Source: an uncultured bacterium (lineage in GTDB: Bacteria; Bacillota; Clostridia; Lachnospirales; Lachnospiraceae). From it: a stretch of DNA of 64,000 nt. The notes under the pieces are model-generated. The model saw only the letters and a program-made list of their open reading frames with translations. It made no database searches and was not told where the DNA came from. Position numbers and translations under genes: made by a program. The stretch lies in NCBI GenBank assembly GCA_947651225.1, contig CANSYK010000006.1, positions 28,047 to 92,046 of the forward strand. The letters are read 5' to 3'. Below are positions 1 to 8,945 of the stretch, in pieces; within the stretch, counting starts at the first letter, position 1; each line of letters starts with the position of its first letter.

Positions 1-37
1 GCATACTTAGGGAAATATCCTGCGCAACCTTGAGCAG

Positions 38-898
38 TTATTTTCTGGCAGTTCCCAATAATTGTGCAAGCTTTTCCAGGTATTCATAAGGAACGGCGAG
101 AGTGCCGCGTCCGGTTCCAAGACTGATTGCTGGTTTGTTGCTTCCGTGGAAGTCAGAACCGCCGCTTGGCAAAAGTTGATATTCTTTGGAAAGAGCTTTT
201 ACAAAAGCCTCTTCTTTTTCTGTGTGATTAGAATATTTTACTTCAATGCCGATAAGACCGGCATCTTTAAATTCTTCAATCATTTTCCGAAGAACAGCCT
301 CCTCCAATTTGTAATGCATTGGATGCGCAAGAACAGGAATGCCGCCTGCCTGTAGAATCAGATGAATCGCCTCGGTACCAGTCATTTTTACCCTTGGAAC
401 ATAGTATGGTGAATCATGGTTCAGATAGAGGGCGAAAGCATCTTTTGGCTCCTTTACGATATTATGGGAAACCAGAAATTTTGCAAAATGGGCACGGGTA
501 ATGACGGTGTCAGGATTTTCCGCTTTCATAGCTTCCAGGGTAATGGGAATTCCAGCTTTTTGAAGCCGCTTTGCCATTTCCACATTCCGGTCATTGCGTC
601 TTTTGATAAAAAGAGCCGTTTTTTCAAGTAACTCTTTATTTTGTTCATCAACAAATAATCCTACGATATGAATATCATTTCCCTGATAGTCGGCAGAAAG
701 TTCTGTACCGGGAATTACTTCTAAAGGTGCGTTTTGCTGTTTGGCTGCTAAAAATGCAGGTTTTATGCCTAAAATGGTATCGTGGTCAGTCAGTGCAATG
801 GCAGAAAGCCCTTTTTTTACGGCAAGGGCAACTAGTTCTTTTGGGGAACAGGTTCCGTCAGAAAAGTTGGAATGTACATGTAAATCAACTGTTTTCAT
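38..898 (-). CDS. PHP-domain metal-dependent phosphoesterase
   Basis: A 286-residue PHP-family phosphoesterase. Family members of this size hydrolyse nucleoside 3',5'-bisphosphates or trim RNA 5' ends (YciV/RNase AM group); the exact substrate here is inferred. The metal ligands are visible in order: DLHVHSNFSDGT at residues 5-16, TDHD at 37-40, GTELSA near 64-69, a VLAHPM motif near 190 and SDFHG near 247. The length is normal and the start has an AAGGAG ribosome site just upstream on the minus strand. It stands alone, divergent from the next gene, and its stop lies close to the left window edge, so a downstream partner cannot be excluded. Confidence 0.9.
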   Translation of the reverse strand: MKTVDLHVHSNFSDGTCSPKELVALAVKKGLSAIALTDHDTILGIKPAFLAAKQQNAPLEVIPGTELSADYQGNDIHIVGLFVDEQNKELLEKTALFIKRRNDRNVEMAKRLQKAGIPITLEAMKAENPDTVITRAHFAKFLVSHNIVKEPKDAFALYLNHDSPYYVPRVKMTGTEAIHLILQAGGIPVLAHPMHYKLEEAVLRKMIEEFKDAGLIGIEVKYSNHTEKEEAFVKALSKEYQLLPSGGSDFHGSNKPAISLGTGRGTLAVPYEYLEKLAQLLGTARK

Positions 899-1094
899 AA
901 GCTGTTACTCCTTTTTGTTTTGATTGATATCAGTATATCATAAATCATGTCAAAAATCCTCGAATTTGTCTAACAGGTGAGTAAATAACGCACACTATTT
1001 CGCTTTTTTCAAACACGATCTAGGATATTGTCATAAATTCAGGAAGAACCGTATAAGTATATAGTAATAATGAAAATGATATGGGGAGAGCGGC

Positions 1095-1469
1095 GTGAAA
1101 AAGAAAATCAGGAACTTTTTTATAATCTTAGGCATTATGTTTTTATTTTCCCTGTTCTTACTGGGACTTTTGTCCGTGATTGTCTGGAAAATGGATGGGG
1201 CAGGAAATGTTTTATCTGCAGGGGTTGTTGTGGTATATATCCTGACAAATTTTTTAGGGGGACTTCTGCTTGGGAAAGTAATGGGACAGCAGAAATTTTT
1301 CTGGGGTGTTGTGATTGGCGCATGCTATTATGCTATTTTACTGGCGGCAGGTGTTTTACTGGCAGGTACGAAAATACCAGGCAATATGCAGTTAATCAGC
1401 GGTGGAATGATTTGTGTGATATCTGGTATGCTTGGCGGAATGATTGCTCCAGTAGAAAAAAATGAATAA
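1095..1469 (+). CDS. TIGR04086 family four-helix membrane protein
   Basis: A 124-residue integral membrane protein of unknown function that matches the TIGR04086 family common in Clostridia. Four hydrophobic segments alternate with short loops and Gly-rich turns (GGLLLGKVMGQ, GGMICVISGMLGGM). The start is GTG at 1095 with GGGGAG six bases upstream. A possible promoter, TTGTCA with TATAAG 18 bases later, lies near 1028-1057. In related genomes this family sits near yajC and secDF, and here secDF follows about 2 kb downstream, which fits. No catalytic motif is visible. Confidence 0.8.
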   Translation: MKKKIRNFFIILGIMFLFSLFLLGLLSVIVWKMDGAGNVLSAGVVVVYILTNFLGGLLLGKVMGQQKFFWGVVIGACYYAILLAAGVLLAGTKIPGNMQLISGGMICVISGMLGGMIAPVEKNE

Positions 1470-1643
1470 AAATATAAAAAATGGATATTATGTTTCTGAA
1501 ATATGTTATAATGTAACAAACATTTAACAAAATAGAAATGGAAAAATTTATTCTTTATGTTATGATAGTGTTGCTGTTCAAATTATGGGTGGTAGTGGTC
1601 TTTAAGAACTGAAGGAAATAGATAAAGGGGAGGCTAGAAAAAA

Positions 1644-2630
1644 ATGGAAGACAAAAGAAGAAAAAGGATGGGAGGACAGTCAGGGGGAAGTTTTCAAAAG
1701 AGAGATTCTTTGCGGGAGCGTTCAAAGATTTCTCTGGAACGCAGGAAAAAACAGATCCGGGGAAAAATAATTTTAATTAACTCGGCACTTGCGCTTGTAA
1801 TTATTATGTTTGTGCTGGTGGGCAAAGTAGTCTCACTGAACCGTCATGGCGGAGAGGGAATTGAGGTTGCTGGCAGGAGTGGTAAACAGGCAGAAGCTGA
1901 GTCAGAAAAAAAAGACAGCAAAAAAGACAGTTCCAAAAAGAGTGAGTCAACACCGACACCAGAGCCAACGCCGGTTGCTACAGAAACGCCAGATGGTTCC
2001 GTGCAGTGGATACGAAAAGATTTAGATGACAGTAAGCCAATGGTAGCACTGACTTTTGACGATGGTCCCTATGCGCCGGTTACGGAACGGATTTTGAATG
2101 TGTTAAAGAAATACAACAGCAGTGCAACTTTTTTCTGTGTAGGCAACCGTGTTCCGAATTATATCAGTGTAATAGAAAAGGCATATGAACAGGGCTGTCA
2201 GCTTGCCAGTCACACATATGAACATGCGATACTGACAAAGTTGAAAAAGAAAAAAATCAATTGGCAGATGGATCAGGTCGATAAGGTGATGGAGGATGTT
2301 ATTGGCTGTAAAACAACAGCACTGCGTCCACCAGGAGGGGCGGTTAATGACACTGTGAAAAATACAGTTAAAGTTCCGATGGTTTGCTGGAATGTAGATT
2401 CCGAGGATTGGAAGAGCAGAAATAAGAAAAAGATTCTGGAACGCTGTACATCCATTGGAGATGGCGATATTGTACTGATGCATGATCTGTATCCGACAAC
2501 AGCGGACGCAGTCGAAAAATTGGTACCTCGTCTGGTAAAAGAAGGGTATCAGCTTGTGACAGTGGATGAGCTTTTCTATTATAAGGGGATAGAGGCAAAG
2601 GGAGGAACTGTGTATTTCAGTGGAAAATAA
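1644..2630 (+). CDS. membrane-anchored polysaccharide deacetylase
   Basis: A 328-residue NodB-type deacetylase that probably removes acetyl groups from cell-wall GlcNAc or another surface glycan outside the membrane. An Arg/Lys-rich cytoplasmic tail (1-40) is followed by one membrane helix (41-60), a Lys/Ser/Thr/Pro-rich spacer (80-120) and the catalytic domain (130-315). The family motifs are all present: TFDDGP at 137-142, SHTYEH near 186, RPPGG near 226, CWNVDSEDW near 244 and LMHD near 274, so metal site and general base look intact. The ribosome site AAGGGGAGG is strong. The bond cleaved is inferred from the family. Confidence 0.92.
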   Translation: MEDKRRKRMGGQSGGSFQKRDSLRERSKISLERRKKQIRGKIILINSALALVIIMFVLVGKVVSLNRHGGEGIEVAGRSGKQAEAESEKKDSKKDSSKKSESTPTPEPTPVATETPDGSVQWIRKDLDDSKPMVALTFDDGPYAPVTERILNVLKKYNSSATFFCVGNRVPNYISVIEKAYEQGCQLASHTYEHAILTKLKKKKINWQMDQVDKVMEDVIGCKTTALRPPGGAVNDTVKNTVKVPMVCWNVDSEDWKSRNKKKILERCTSIGDGDIVLMHDLYPTTADAVEKLVPRLVKEGYQLVTVDELFYYKGIEAKGGTVYFSGK

Positions 2631-2737
2631 GGAACTGTAAATATAGTAAACGCATGTATTTTATGCGTTTACTATAAATTAAAGGAACAAGTTGCGAAGA
2701 ATGTTTTTGTTTCATTTCATTATTTACAGGTTCTAAG
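2631..2737. repeat. dispersed inverted-repeat element with nested palindrome
   Basis: About 107 bp directly after the deacetylase stop codon. The ends are imperfect inverted copies (GGAACTGTAAATA on the left, TATTTACAGGTTCTAAG on the right). Inside lies a 14-bp-arm palindrome TATAGTAAACGCAT (2642-2655 with 2663-2676), then a piece GAACAAGTTGCGAAGAATG that is also part of the longer repeats at 5742 and 40413. It appears to be a composite of two dispersed repeat families and may also act as a transcript-end hairpin. Confidence 0.7.
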
Positions 2738-2749
2738 GTTTTAAACATA

Positions 2750-2781
2750 AAAAGGGCACCAGCGCAGGCGGTGTCTTTTTT
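2750..2781 (+). terminator. rho-independent terminator
   Basis: GGGCACC pairs with GGTGTC across a short loop and is followed by six T. It ends the polysaccharide deacetylase transcript after the repeat element. A near copy of this hairpin follows secDF at 5688. Confidence 0.65.
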
Positions 2782-2996
2782 GTTACTCTGTAGTTCTTCC
2801 TGCTTACAGTAGCAGTATAGTCAGCCTTAATGAAGAAACATAACCGAAGCATTACTATGACAATGTTAGGAAAGTAACCGTTCAAGATTGCGCAGGATAT
2901 TTTAAATATACAAAACATTAGAACTCTCGGCACATAAGGATTTGGGATAATTGTTCAACCCTACATGGAACAATTACCCCTATTAAAAAATGATTA

Positions 2997-3275
2997 TTAT
3001 ACAGTTTGCAGCCCTGCAAGCTGCTCCACTTCTGCGACTTCAAGACCTGAATATTTTGCTATTTTATCAATTGATAACTCCCCATCCTGTAGTATTCTAA
3101 GGGCTGTTTTCTTTTTTGTTTCATTTATACCCTGGCTTATGCCCTGGCTTAAAATTCTCCTTGCACTCGTTTCAATCATTGCACCTCTCATCATACCACC
3201 TACACCTTTCTGCACATTCTTAGCCGGCACATCATACTGTACCGTTCTGCCCGGTGTAATTACCACATACTTCAT
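2997..3275 (-). pseudogene. C-terminal remnant of Rpn/PD-(D/E)XK-type transposase-nuclease
   Basis: A 92-residue ORF resembling only the C-terminal tail of the Rpn/PD-(D/E)XK nuclease-transposase proteins of Firmicutes. A mixed stretch with ILSQGISQGINETKKK precedes the short terminal helix typical of that tail (GELSIDKIAKYSGLEVAEVEQL). The nuclease core, usually about 200 residues, is missing, and the start has only a weak ribosome site. I read it as a remnant, though a small expressed protein cannot be excluded. It lies in the otherwise gene-free 2.6-3.4 kb gap next to repeat elements, which fits past mobile-element activity. Confidence 0.55.
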
Positions 3276-3334
3276 CTTATCATCATTTCAATGCAAATTC
3301 AAGCAACCGCTGGTAAAGGAAACGAATTTTTTTG

Positions 3335-3364
3335 TTGCCAAATAGCGGGGAGTTATGATATAAT
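3335..3364 (+). promoter_or_regulatory. candidate sigma-A promoter of secDF
   Basis: TTGCCA at 3335 and a perfect TATAAT at 3359, separated by 18 bases, about 80 bases upstream of the secDF start. Confidence 0.6.
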
Positions 3365-3441
3365 GAACATTAGTGTTATTTTTCGACAGGAAAAGTGATG
3401 CAGAATGTGAAATGATAGTTTAATAAAAGGAGAAATGTAAC

Positions 3442-5658
3442 ATGAAGGACAAGAAGAAAGGATTACTGCAAATCATTGTAATACTTGCGGTAATCGGACT
3501 CTGTACGTTTACGACTTTGGTTGGTTTTACGAAAGCCCACAAGGGAAGTGCCCAGAACATTAAGCTGGGTTTGGATTTGGCTGGTGGTGTCAGTATCACA
3601 TATCAGGCAGTTGGTGACAATCCATCGGCAAAAGATATGGAAGATACCCGTAATATGATGCAGCAGCGTGCAGAAGTTTACAGTACAGAATCTTCTGTAG
3701 TGCTTGGAGAGAATGGACGTATTACGATTGATATTCCAGGTGTTGCCAATGCGGAAGAAGTGCTGGCATCCCTTGGAAAAGAAGGTTCTTTGGATTTTGT
3801 TGCACAGGACGATATGTCTTTTGCTGATGAGGCCAAAACACAGCCTGTTTATACAAAGACAGTATGTACAGGTAAGGATATCAAGAGCGCAGAGGCGAAT
3901 ACCCAACAACATGAAGTGACAAAAAATAAAGAGTATGTAGTGCAGCTAAAATTCAAGTCTTCTGGAACAAAGAAATTTGCAAAGGCAACACAGGAAGCAG
4001 CTCCTTCCAATAAAATAATTTATATTGTATATGATGGGCAGGTTTTGTCTTCCCCGGCTGTACAAAGCGAGATCTCAAATGGCGAGGCGGTTATTGAAGG
4101 CGGCTTTAAAACATATGAAGAAGCGGATCATCTTGCGTCTATGATTCGTATCGGTGCACTTCCAATTGAACTGAAGGAAATCCAGTCTCAGGTCGTTGGC
4201 GCCCAGCTTGGTCTTGATGCGATTCAGACAAGCCTGTTAGCAGGTGCGATTGGTTTTGCGCTGATTATTATCTTTATGATTATATTCTATCGCCTGCCGG
4301 GTGTGGCAGCATCAATTGCACTGGTATTTTACCTTGTTCTGATGTTAGTGGTACTGAATGTATTGGATGTTACTTTGACGCTTCCGGGTATTGCCGGTAT
4401 TATCCTGAATATTGGTATGGCGGTAGATGCAAATGTTATTATCTTTACACGTATCAGGGAGGAGCTGGCAAAAGGAAAAACAGTTCAGTCCAGCATCAAG
4501 CTTGGATTTGACAAGGCGTTATCAGCTATTGTGGATGGTAATGTTACTACTTTGATTGCTGCTTTTGTACTGTATATCAAAGGTTCTGGTACAGTAAAAG
4601 GTTTTGCGACGACACTTGCAATTGGTATTGTATTGTCAATGTTTACGGCGCTCTTTATTACTAAAATCTTACTGAAGGCTATGTATGCACTGGGTGTAGA
4701 TGATGTAAAATATTTTGGTGTAGAGAAACCAAGAAAGACAATTCATTTTGTAGAAAACAGGATGAAATATTTCCTGATTTCAGGCGCTTTGCTTGTTGCA
4801 TGCGTTGTGTGCCTGATTGTCAATAAGGCAGGCCGTTGTGATGGAAATATTTTAAATTATGGTCTGGACTTTTCTGGTGGTACTACATTTGACATCACCT
4901 TTAATGAAGGGACAGAGATTACAGATGATATAAAGAAAGAAGTAGAAAATATCTTTATGTCCGAAAGTGGTTCTAATGATGTTGTCATTTCGGAAATTGC
5001 CGGTGCGAACGGCTTGTCTGTTAAGACGGTTGAACTTTCCGAGGATCAGCGTAACAATGTAACAAATACAATGGTTGAAAAGTATGGAGTTGATGAAAAG
5101 AATATTGAAAACCAGAATATCAGTGCTTCTGTTTCTGGTGAAATGAGGCAGGATGCAGTTGTGGCAGTCGTGATAGCTGCTATCTGTATGCTTCTGTATA
5201 TCTGGTTCCGCTTTAAGGATATTGTATTTGCCGGAAGTGCAATTCTGGCATTGCTTCATGATGTATTTGTTGTACTGTTGGTTTATGCAGTGGCAATGAT
5301 TTCTGTTGGTAATACGTTTATTGCATGTATGCTTACGATAGTAGGTTATTCAATTAATGCTACAATTGTCATTTTTGACCGTATCCGTGAGAATATCGGT
5401 ACGAGAACAAGTGAGGAAGCGTTGACTGCTATTGTAAATGAAAGTGTTACACAGACATTGACACGTAGTATTAATACCTCCCTGACAACATTTATCATGG
5501 TTTTGATGATTGCGATTCTTGGTGTAGAATCCGTAAGGGATTTTGCAATCCCTCTTCTTGCAGGTATTATCTGTGGTGCATATTCTTCGGTATGTATTAC
5601 TGGTACTTTATGGTTTGCAATTAAAAAGATGTGGATGAAGTCGAAAAAGGCGAATTAA
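3442..5658 (+). CDS. secDF: fused protein translocase subunit SecDF
   Basis: A 738-residue fusion of SecD (about 1-425) and SecF (about 430-738), the proton-driven accessory of the SecYEG channel that helps pull secreted proteins out. Each half has one helix, an external domain and a block of five helices. Typical motifs are visible: GLDLAGG near 41 in SecD, the GLDFSGGT counterpart at the start of SecF, and the conserved VDANVIIF and SINATIVIFDRIRE helices. Fusion of SecD and SecF is usual in Firmicutes. A clear AAGGAG site precedes the ATG. The gene is monocistronic with its own promoter and terminator, in keeping with the many secreted proteins in the window. Confidence 0.96.
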   Translation: MKDKKKGLLQIIVILAVIGLCTFTTLVGFTKAHKGSAQNIKLGLDLAGGVSITYQAVGDNPSAKDMEDTRNMMQQRAEVYSTESSVVLGENGRITIDIPGVANAEEVLASLGKEGSLDFVAQDDMSFADEAKTQPVYTKTVCTGKDIKSAEANTQQHEVTKNKEYVVQLKFKSSGTKKFAKATQEAAPSNKIIYIVYDGQVLSSPAVQSEISNGEAVIEGGFKTYEEADHLASMIRIGALPIELKEIQSQVVGAQLGLDAIQTSLLAGAIGFALIIIFMIIFYRLPGVAASIALVFYLVLMLVVLNVLDVTLTLPGIAGIILNIGMAVDANVIIFTRIREELAKGKTVQSSIKLGFDKALSAIVDGNVTTLIAAFVLYIKGSGTVKGFATTLAIGIVLSMFTALFITKILLKAMYALGVDDVKYFGVEKPRKTIHFVENRMKYFLISGALLVACVVCLIVNKAGRCDGNILNYGLDFSGGTTFDITFNEGTEITDDIKKEVENIFMSESGSNDVVISEIAGANGLSVKTVELSEDQRNNVTNTMVEKYGVDEKNIENQNISASVSGEMRQDAVVAVVIAAICMLLYIWFRFKDIVFAGSAILALLHDVFVVLLVYAVAMISVGNTFIACMLTIVGYSINATIVIFDRIRENIGTRTSEEALTAIVNESVTQTLTRSINTSLTTFIMVLMIAILGVESVRDFAIPLLAGIICGAYSSVCITGTLWFAIKKMWMKSKKAN

Positions 5659-5687
5659 TTAATATTGTGTTCTTGAGGTAAATATAG

Positions 5688-5718
5688 AAAGGGCATCGCA
5701 GAAGCGGTGTCCTTTTTT
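5688..5718 (+). terminator. rho-independent terminator after secDF
   Basis: AAAGGGCATCGC pairs with GCGGTGTCCTTT around an AGAA loop, followed by a T run. Stem and tail are strong. Confidence 0.8.
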
Positions 5719-5741
5719 GTGGCGCCATTTTGCATGAATTT

Positions 5742-5863
5742 TGCCTGTTTTTTCGATTGCACCATCAAAAAGCTTCGCCGTAGCCCGCTACACCTACGTT
5801 TTTTTCTTTGCACTTGGAAAAACATTCTTCGCAACTTGTTCATTTAATTTTTTTCAGTTCCTA
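5742..5863. repeat. dispersed repeat, second copy at 40413-40572
   Basis: About 120 bp that closely match 40449-40572 base for base in the same orientation. Shared blocks include TTTTTTCGATTG, a GC-rich hairpin of the CGTAG...CTACG type, AACATTCTTCGCAACTTG and the end CAGTTCCTAA. The left terminal repeat found in the 40413 copy is missing, so this copy looks truncated on that side. Confidence 0.75.
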
Positions 5864-5907
5864 AGGAGTAGTTCCTAAGACAAACAGGTTGTAATAGCAT
5901 TTTTAGT

Positions 5908-7698
5908 ATGGTAGTATATAAGAGAAGTCAGAGAGAAAAATGGAAAGGAGACATAAGAAAAAGAGCCATGATTGAAAAGGTAAGAAATTATATAAAAAAG
6001 AATGGTTTGAAAATATTATGGATTGTTTATGTAGGCGCCAGTATTATTTTTACGATGTGGTTTGCGGACAGGCTTTTTGTTCAGGACTATGATTCCATAT
6101 CAAATTGTCTTTTGCTGAATGATCATTGGGATATTACATTTTGTAAGACTGTCAGCGAGGATGTTTCACTGGATGATTTTTCTTTTGATCGGGTAGTGAC
6201 AGGCGATCGGATTGTAATGAAGAGAAAGCTTCCAAAAAAATGGAGTATGGAAGAGGGGGTGCTGCGTCTTAATATCAGGCATTCGGCAGTCAAGATGTTT
6301 ATTGGCGATAATCTGGTCTATGAATATGGTTTTGACAGAATAGAGCAGAATGAAACAGTGGGAAGTGGATACCTTTTTATTAATTTTCCAGAAGAATACA
6401 AAGGGAAAAATCTGCGGCTGGAACTGTTGGTTTCAGAAGATGAAGTGTTTACGAGGCTTGATGACATAAAGGTTTATGAATGGGAAAATGCGTATAGAGT
6501 GCTTTTTACAGAAAACAGGATTCCGATGTTTGTTGGAGTATTTTTACTGATTTTTGGTCTTTCTACATTAGTAATTACTACATTTGCTATGGCGGTTTCC
6601 AGTAAATATGCCAGGATTTTTTGTATTTCTGCATTTTCTATCTGCATGGGACTGTGGACATTGTGCAATTATGATATTATATTGATTTTTTCCATTCCAT
6701 TGTATTCAAAGTCGTTGTTGGAATATCTGTCCCTTTACCTGGTTCCCATACCGCTTTTGGTATATATATATGATAATGTAAAGAATTTGAATAACAGTGT
6801 GATAAAGTCCGTTTTTCAGGCGCTTTTTACTGTTCAGGTAGTGTTTGACATAGTGGTTATTGGGCTGCATACAAAAGACATCGTGCATTGTGTTGCTGTC
6901 TTGAAATATTTGCAGGTACTTCTTGTCTGTCATCTGGTTTTCTTTACTATTGTAGTACTTATGAGTTTACGGACAAGGAATGTCCTCAACCGCCTTTATC
7001 TGGCAGGGATGTTAGTTATGGTTGGCTGCGTTGGTTATGATTTATACAGTTATTACATGGAGCGTTATAAGGGGGTGCTTGTTTCTAAGCTGAAGGGAAT
7101 GTCTGCGCTTGGCATGATGGTGTTTGTCTTTATCTTAATTATTGAATTTTATATGAAGCTTTCTCATAAAATGCTGCAGGAGGCAGAAAGAAATTCGCTG
7201 ATTAAGAGTGCGTATACAGACGAGCTTACACAGTTATATAACCGTAGATACTGTTCAGAACATATGCAGCAGATTAATGAAGATCGAAGTGCGGAATATA
7301 CGATTGTTTGCTTTGATTTGAATAATCTGAAGGTTGTCAATGATACATTAGGCCATGCGCAGGGTGATATTCTGATTAAAAGCGCTGCAGAGGTAATAGA
7401 AAAAACATTTGGAAAACTGGGCGTTGTAGGACGAATGGGAGGCGATGAGTTTATTGCTATTTTGAAAAATTCCCGTAGGGAGAGGATAGAAACACTTTTA
7501 AAACAGTTTCAGCAAAATATTGATAAAAAAAATCAGAATGTACCTGATTTAAACCTGGCAATTGCTTTTGGCTGTGCTTCCAGTTATGAGACAGGAGAAA
7601 AGGAAGTTGAAAAGCTTTATCAGGAAGCGGATGACAGAATGTATGAAAACAAGCAGCAGTATAAAAAAGAACACCCAGATGTAAGAGGAAGGCAATAG
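5908..7698 (+). CDS. membrane diguanylate cyclase (GGDEF)
   Basis: A 596-residue sensor that should make the second messenger c-di-GMP from two GTP. One helix near 38-58 is followed by an extracellular beta-rich domain (about 60-190), a block of seven hydrophobic segments (about 200-415, 7TM-DISM-like layout) and a GGDEF domain (about 430-590). The catalytic motif GGDEF is intact, as is FDLNNLKVVNDTLGH in the GTP-binding region. No EAL domain is attached. No good ribosome site precedes ATG 5908; ATG 5968 is an alternative start with a purine-rich AAAGGAG 17 bases upstream. The ligand sensed is unknown. Confidence 0.9.
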   Translation: MVVYKRSQREKWKGDIRKRAMIEKVRNYIKKNGLKILWIVYVGASIIFTMWFADRLFVQDYDSISNCLLLNDHWDITFCKTVSEDVSLDDFSFDRVVTGDRIVMKRKLPKKWSMEEGVLRLNIRHSAVKMFIGDNLVYEYGFDRIEQNETVGSGYLFINFPEEYKGKNLRLELLVSEDEVFTRLDDIKVYEWENAYRVLFTENRIPMFVGVFLLIFGLSTLVITTFAMAVSSKYARIFCISAFSICMGLWTLCNYDIILIFSIPLYSKSLLEYLSLYLVPIPLLVYIYDNVKNLNNSVIKSVFQALFTVQVVFDIVVIGLHTKDIVHCVAVLKYLQVLLVCHLVFFTIVVLMSLRTRNVLNRLYLAGMLVMVGCVGYDLYSYYMERYKGVLVSKLKGMSALGMMVFVFILIIEFYMKLSHKMLQEAERNSLIKSAYTDELTQLYNRRYCSEHMQQINEDRSAEYTIVCFDLNNLKVVNDTLGHAQGDILIKSAAEVIEKTFGKLGVVGRMGGDEFIAILKNSRRERIETLLKQFQQNIDKKNQNVPDLNLAIAFGCASSYETGEKEVEKLYQEADDRMYENKQQYKKEHPDVRGRQ

Positions 7699-7726
7699 GG
7701 GGGTGTTACTTTTCTAAATGCAATTT

Positions 7727-8761
7727 TTATATTTTTTTTGCAACAAAGGAAACCCATTCACCCATGGTGTTTGTTTCCAGAATCTGGAAGTTATTTTTTA
7801 TAAGAGCCTGTTTTACTTCATCTTCTTTTTGTGTAAGGATTCCAGAGGAGATGAAAAGTCCATTTTTGTTGATAAAATCACCAATATAATCGGATAAAGG
7901 AACAATGACATCTGCTAAAATATTTGCAACGGCGATATGAAAAGTGCCGTTGTATTTTTCTTTTACAGCAGCAGCTTCTTCCAAAATATTGGATTGTATT
8001 GCGGTAATGCGGCTGTTATCAATCTGGTTTTTGGCAGCATTTTCTAAAGTACCTTCTACAGCAGAAGGATCAATGTCCAGACAGAAAGCAGATTTCGCAC
8101 CGCATAAAAGGGCAGCGATTGCCAGAATCCCACTTCCGCATCCTGCGTCAAGAATCCGGGTTTCTGCGGTGATATACTTTCGCAGAGAAAGAAGACAGAG
8201 TTTTGTGGTTTCATGGATTCCTGTTCCAAAGGCAGTGCCGGGGTCAATTTCGATAACGATATCCGATGGACGGACAGAGGCAGGCAGTTCCTCCCAGGTT
8301 GGTTTTACCAGAATGCCCTCGGCAACATAAAATGGTTTGAAGTTTTCTTTCCACTTGTCTTTCCAGAGGGAATCATCTTGAATACAATAAGTGATTTCGG
8401 GAATCTGAATCGGGAAAAATTGCTGCATTGCTTTGATTTTTTCCTGAATCTGCTGAATCAGTTCATCAGGGGAGCAGCCTGCAAAGCTATCTGGTATATC
8501 CATGTCACGGAGAGAGGAACCCGTGCTGTAGTACTCTTTTACATCATTGCCAGGAGCTTCTGTGTAGAAAGTCAATACAGAGCGGCCGTCGTCTGGGCCT
8601 AAATCTGCAGGTATATTGGTGTACATCTGTTTCTCTTCTTTTGCGGAAAGCGGAACATGGTCGGAAATTTCATATCCTGTGATGCCGCATTCGCACAGGA
8701 TTTCTCCAATAACGTCTGCGTCTTTTGTTGTTGTGTGAATATCGTATTTAATCCATTTCAT
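7727..8761 (-). CDS. prmA: ribosomal protein L11 methyltransferase
   Basis: A 344-residue SAM-dependent methyltransferase that trimethylates ribosomal protein L11. The N-terminal part is the substrate-recognition region; the Rossmann domain begins near 170 with DPGTAFGTGIHETT, then DAGCGSGILAIAA (SAM-binding motif I), LDIDPSAVEGTLENA, and the post-I motif VANILADVIVPL. Length and motif order are typical, though the N-terminal domain is longer than the E. coli protein, as in Clostridia. It is convergent with the diguanylate cyclase gene, only 28 bases apart. Likely monocistronic. Confidence 0.95.
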   Translation of the reverse strand: MKWIKYDIHTTTKDADVIGEILCECGITGYEISDHVPLSAKEEKQMYTNIPADLGPDDGRSVLTFYTEAPGNDVKEYYSTGSSLRDMDIPDSFAGCSPDELIQQIQEKIKAMQQFFPIQIPEITYCIQDDSLWKDKWKENFKPFYVAEGILVKPTWEELPASVRPSDIVIEIDPGTAFGTGIHETTKLCLLSLRKYITAETRILDAGCGSGILAIAALLCGAKSAFCLDIDPSAVEGTLENAAKNQIDNSRITAIQSNILEEAAAVKEKYNGTFHIAVANILADVIVPLSDYIGDFINKNGLFISSGILTQKEDEVKQALIKNNFQILETNTMGEWVSFVAKKI

Positions 8762-8863
8762 GTATCATTTTTAGGAACTTAAAATGCAAACCATATATAA
8801 GCAGTCTAAAATTATTTTTAAAACGTTCCTTATTCCTTTCTTAGTATGATAGAAATATTGGTA

Positions 8864-8892
8864 TTGACATAAATCTGACTTTAGATTATATT
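8864..8892 (+). promoter_or_regulatory. sigma-A promoter upstream of recJ
   Basis: TTGACA at 8864 and TATATT at 8887 with 17-base spacing, 54 bases before the recJ start. Near consensus. Confidence 0.7.
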
Positions 8893-8945
8893 ATATCACA
8901 TATTAACATATGTAACAAGTAAAAAATGAAAAAGAGGAACTTAAA

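Noticed and set aside
3276..3441. 5' part of the Rpn-like gene upstream of the fragment
   Set aside because: No further similarity was seen in any frame; the region holds the secDF promoter.
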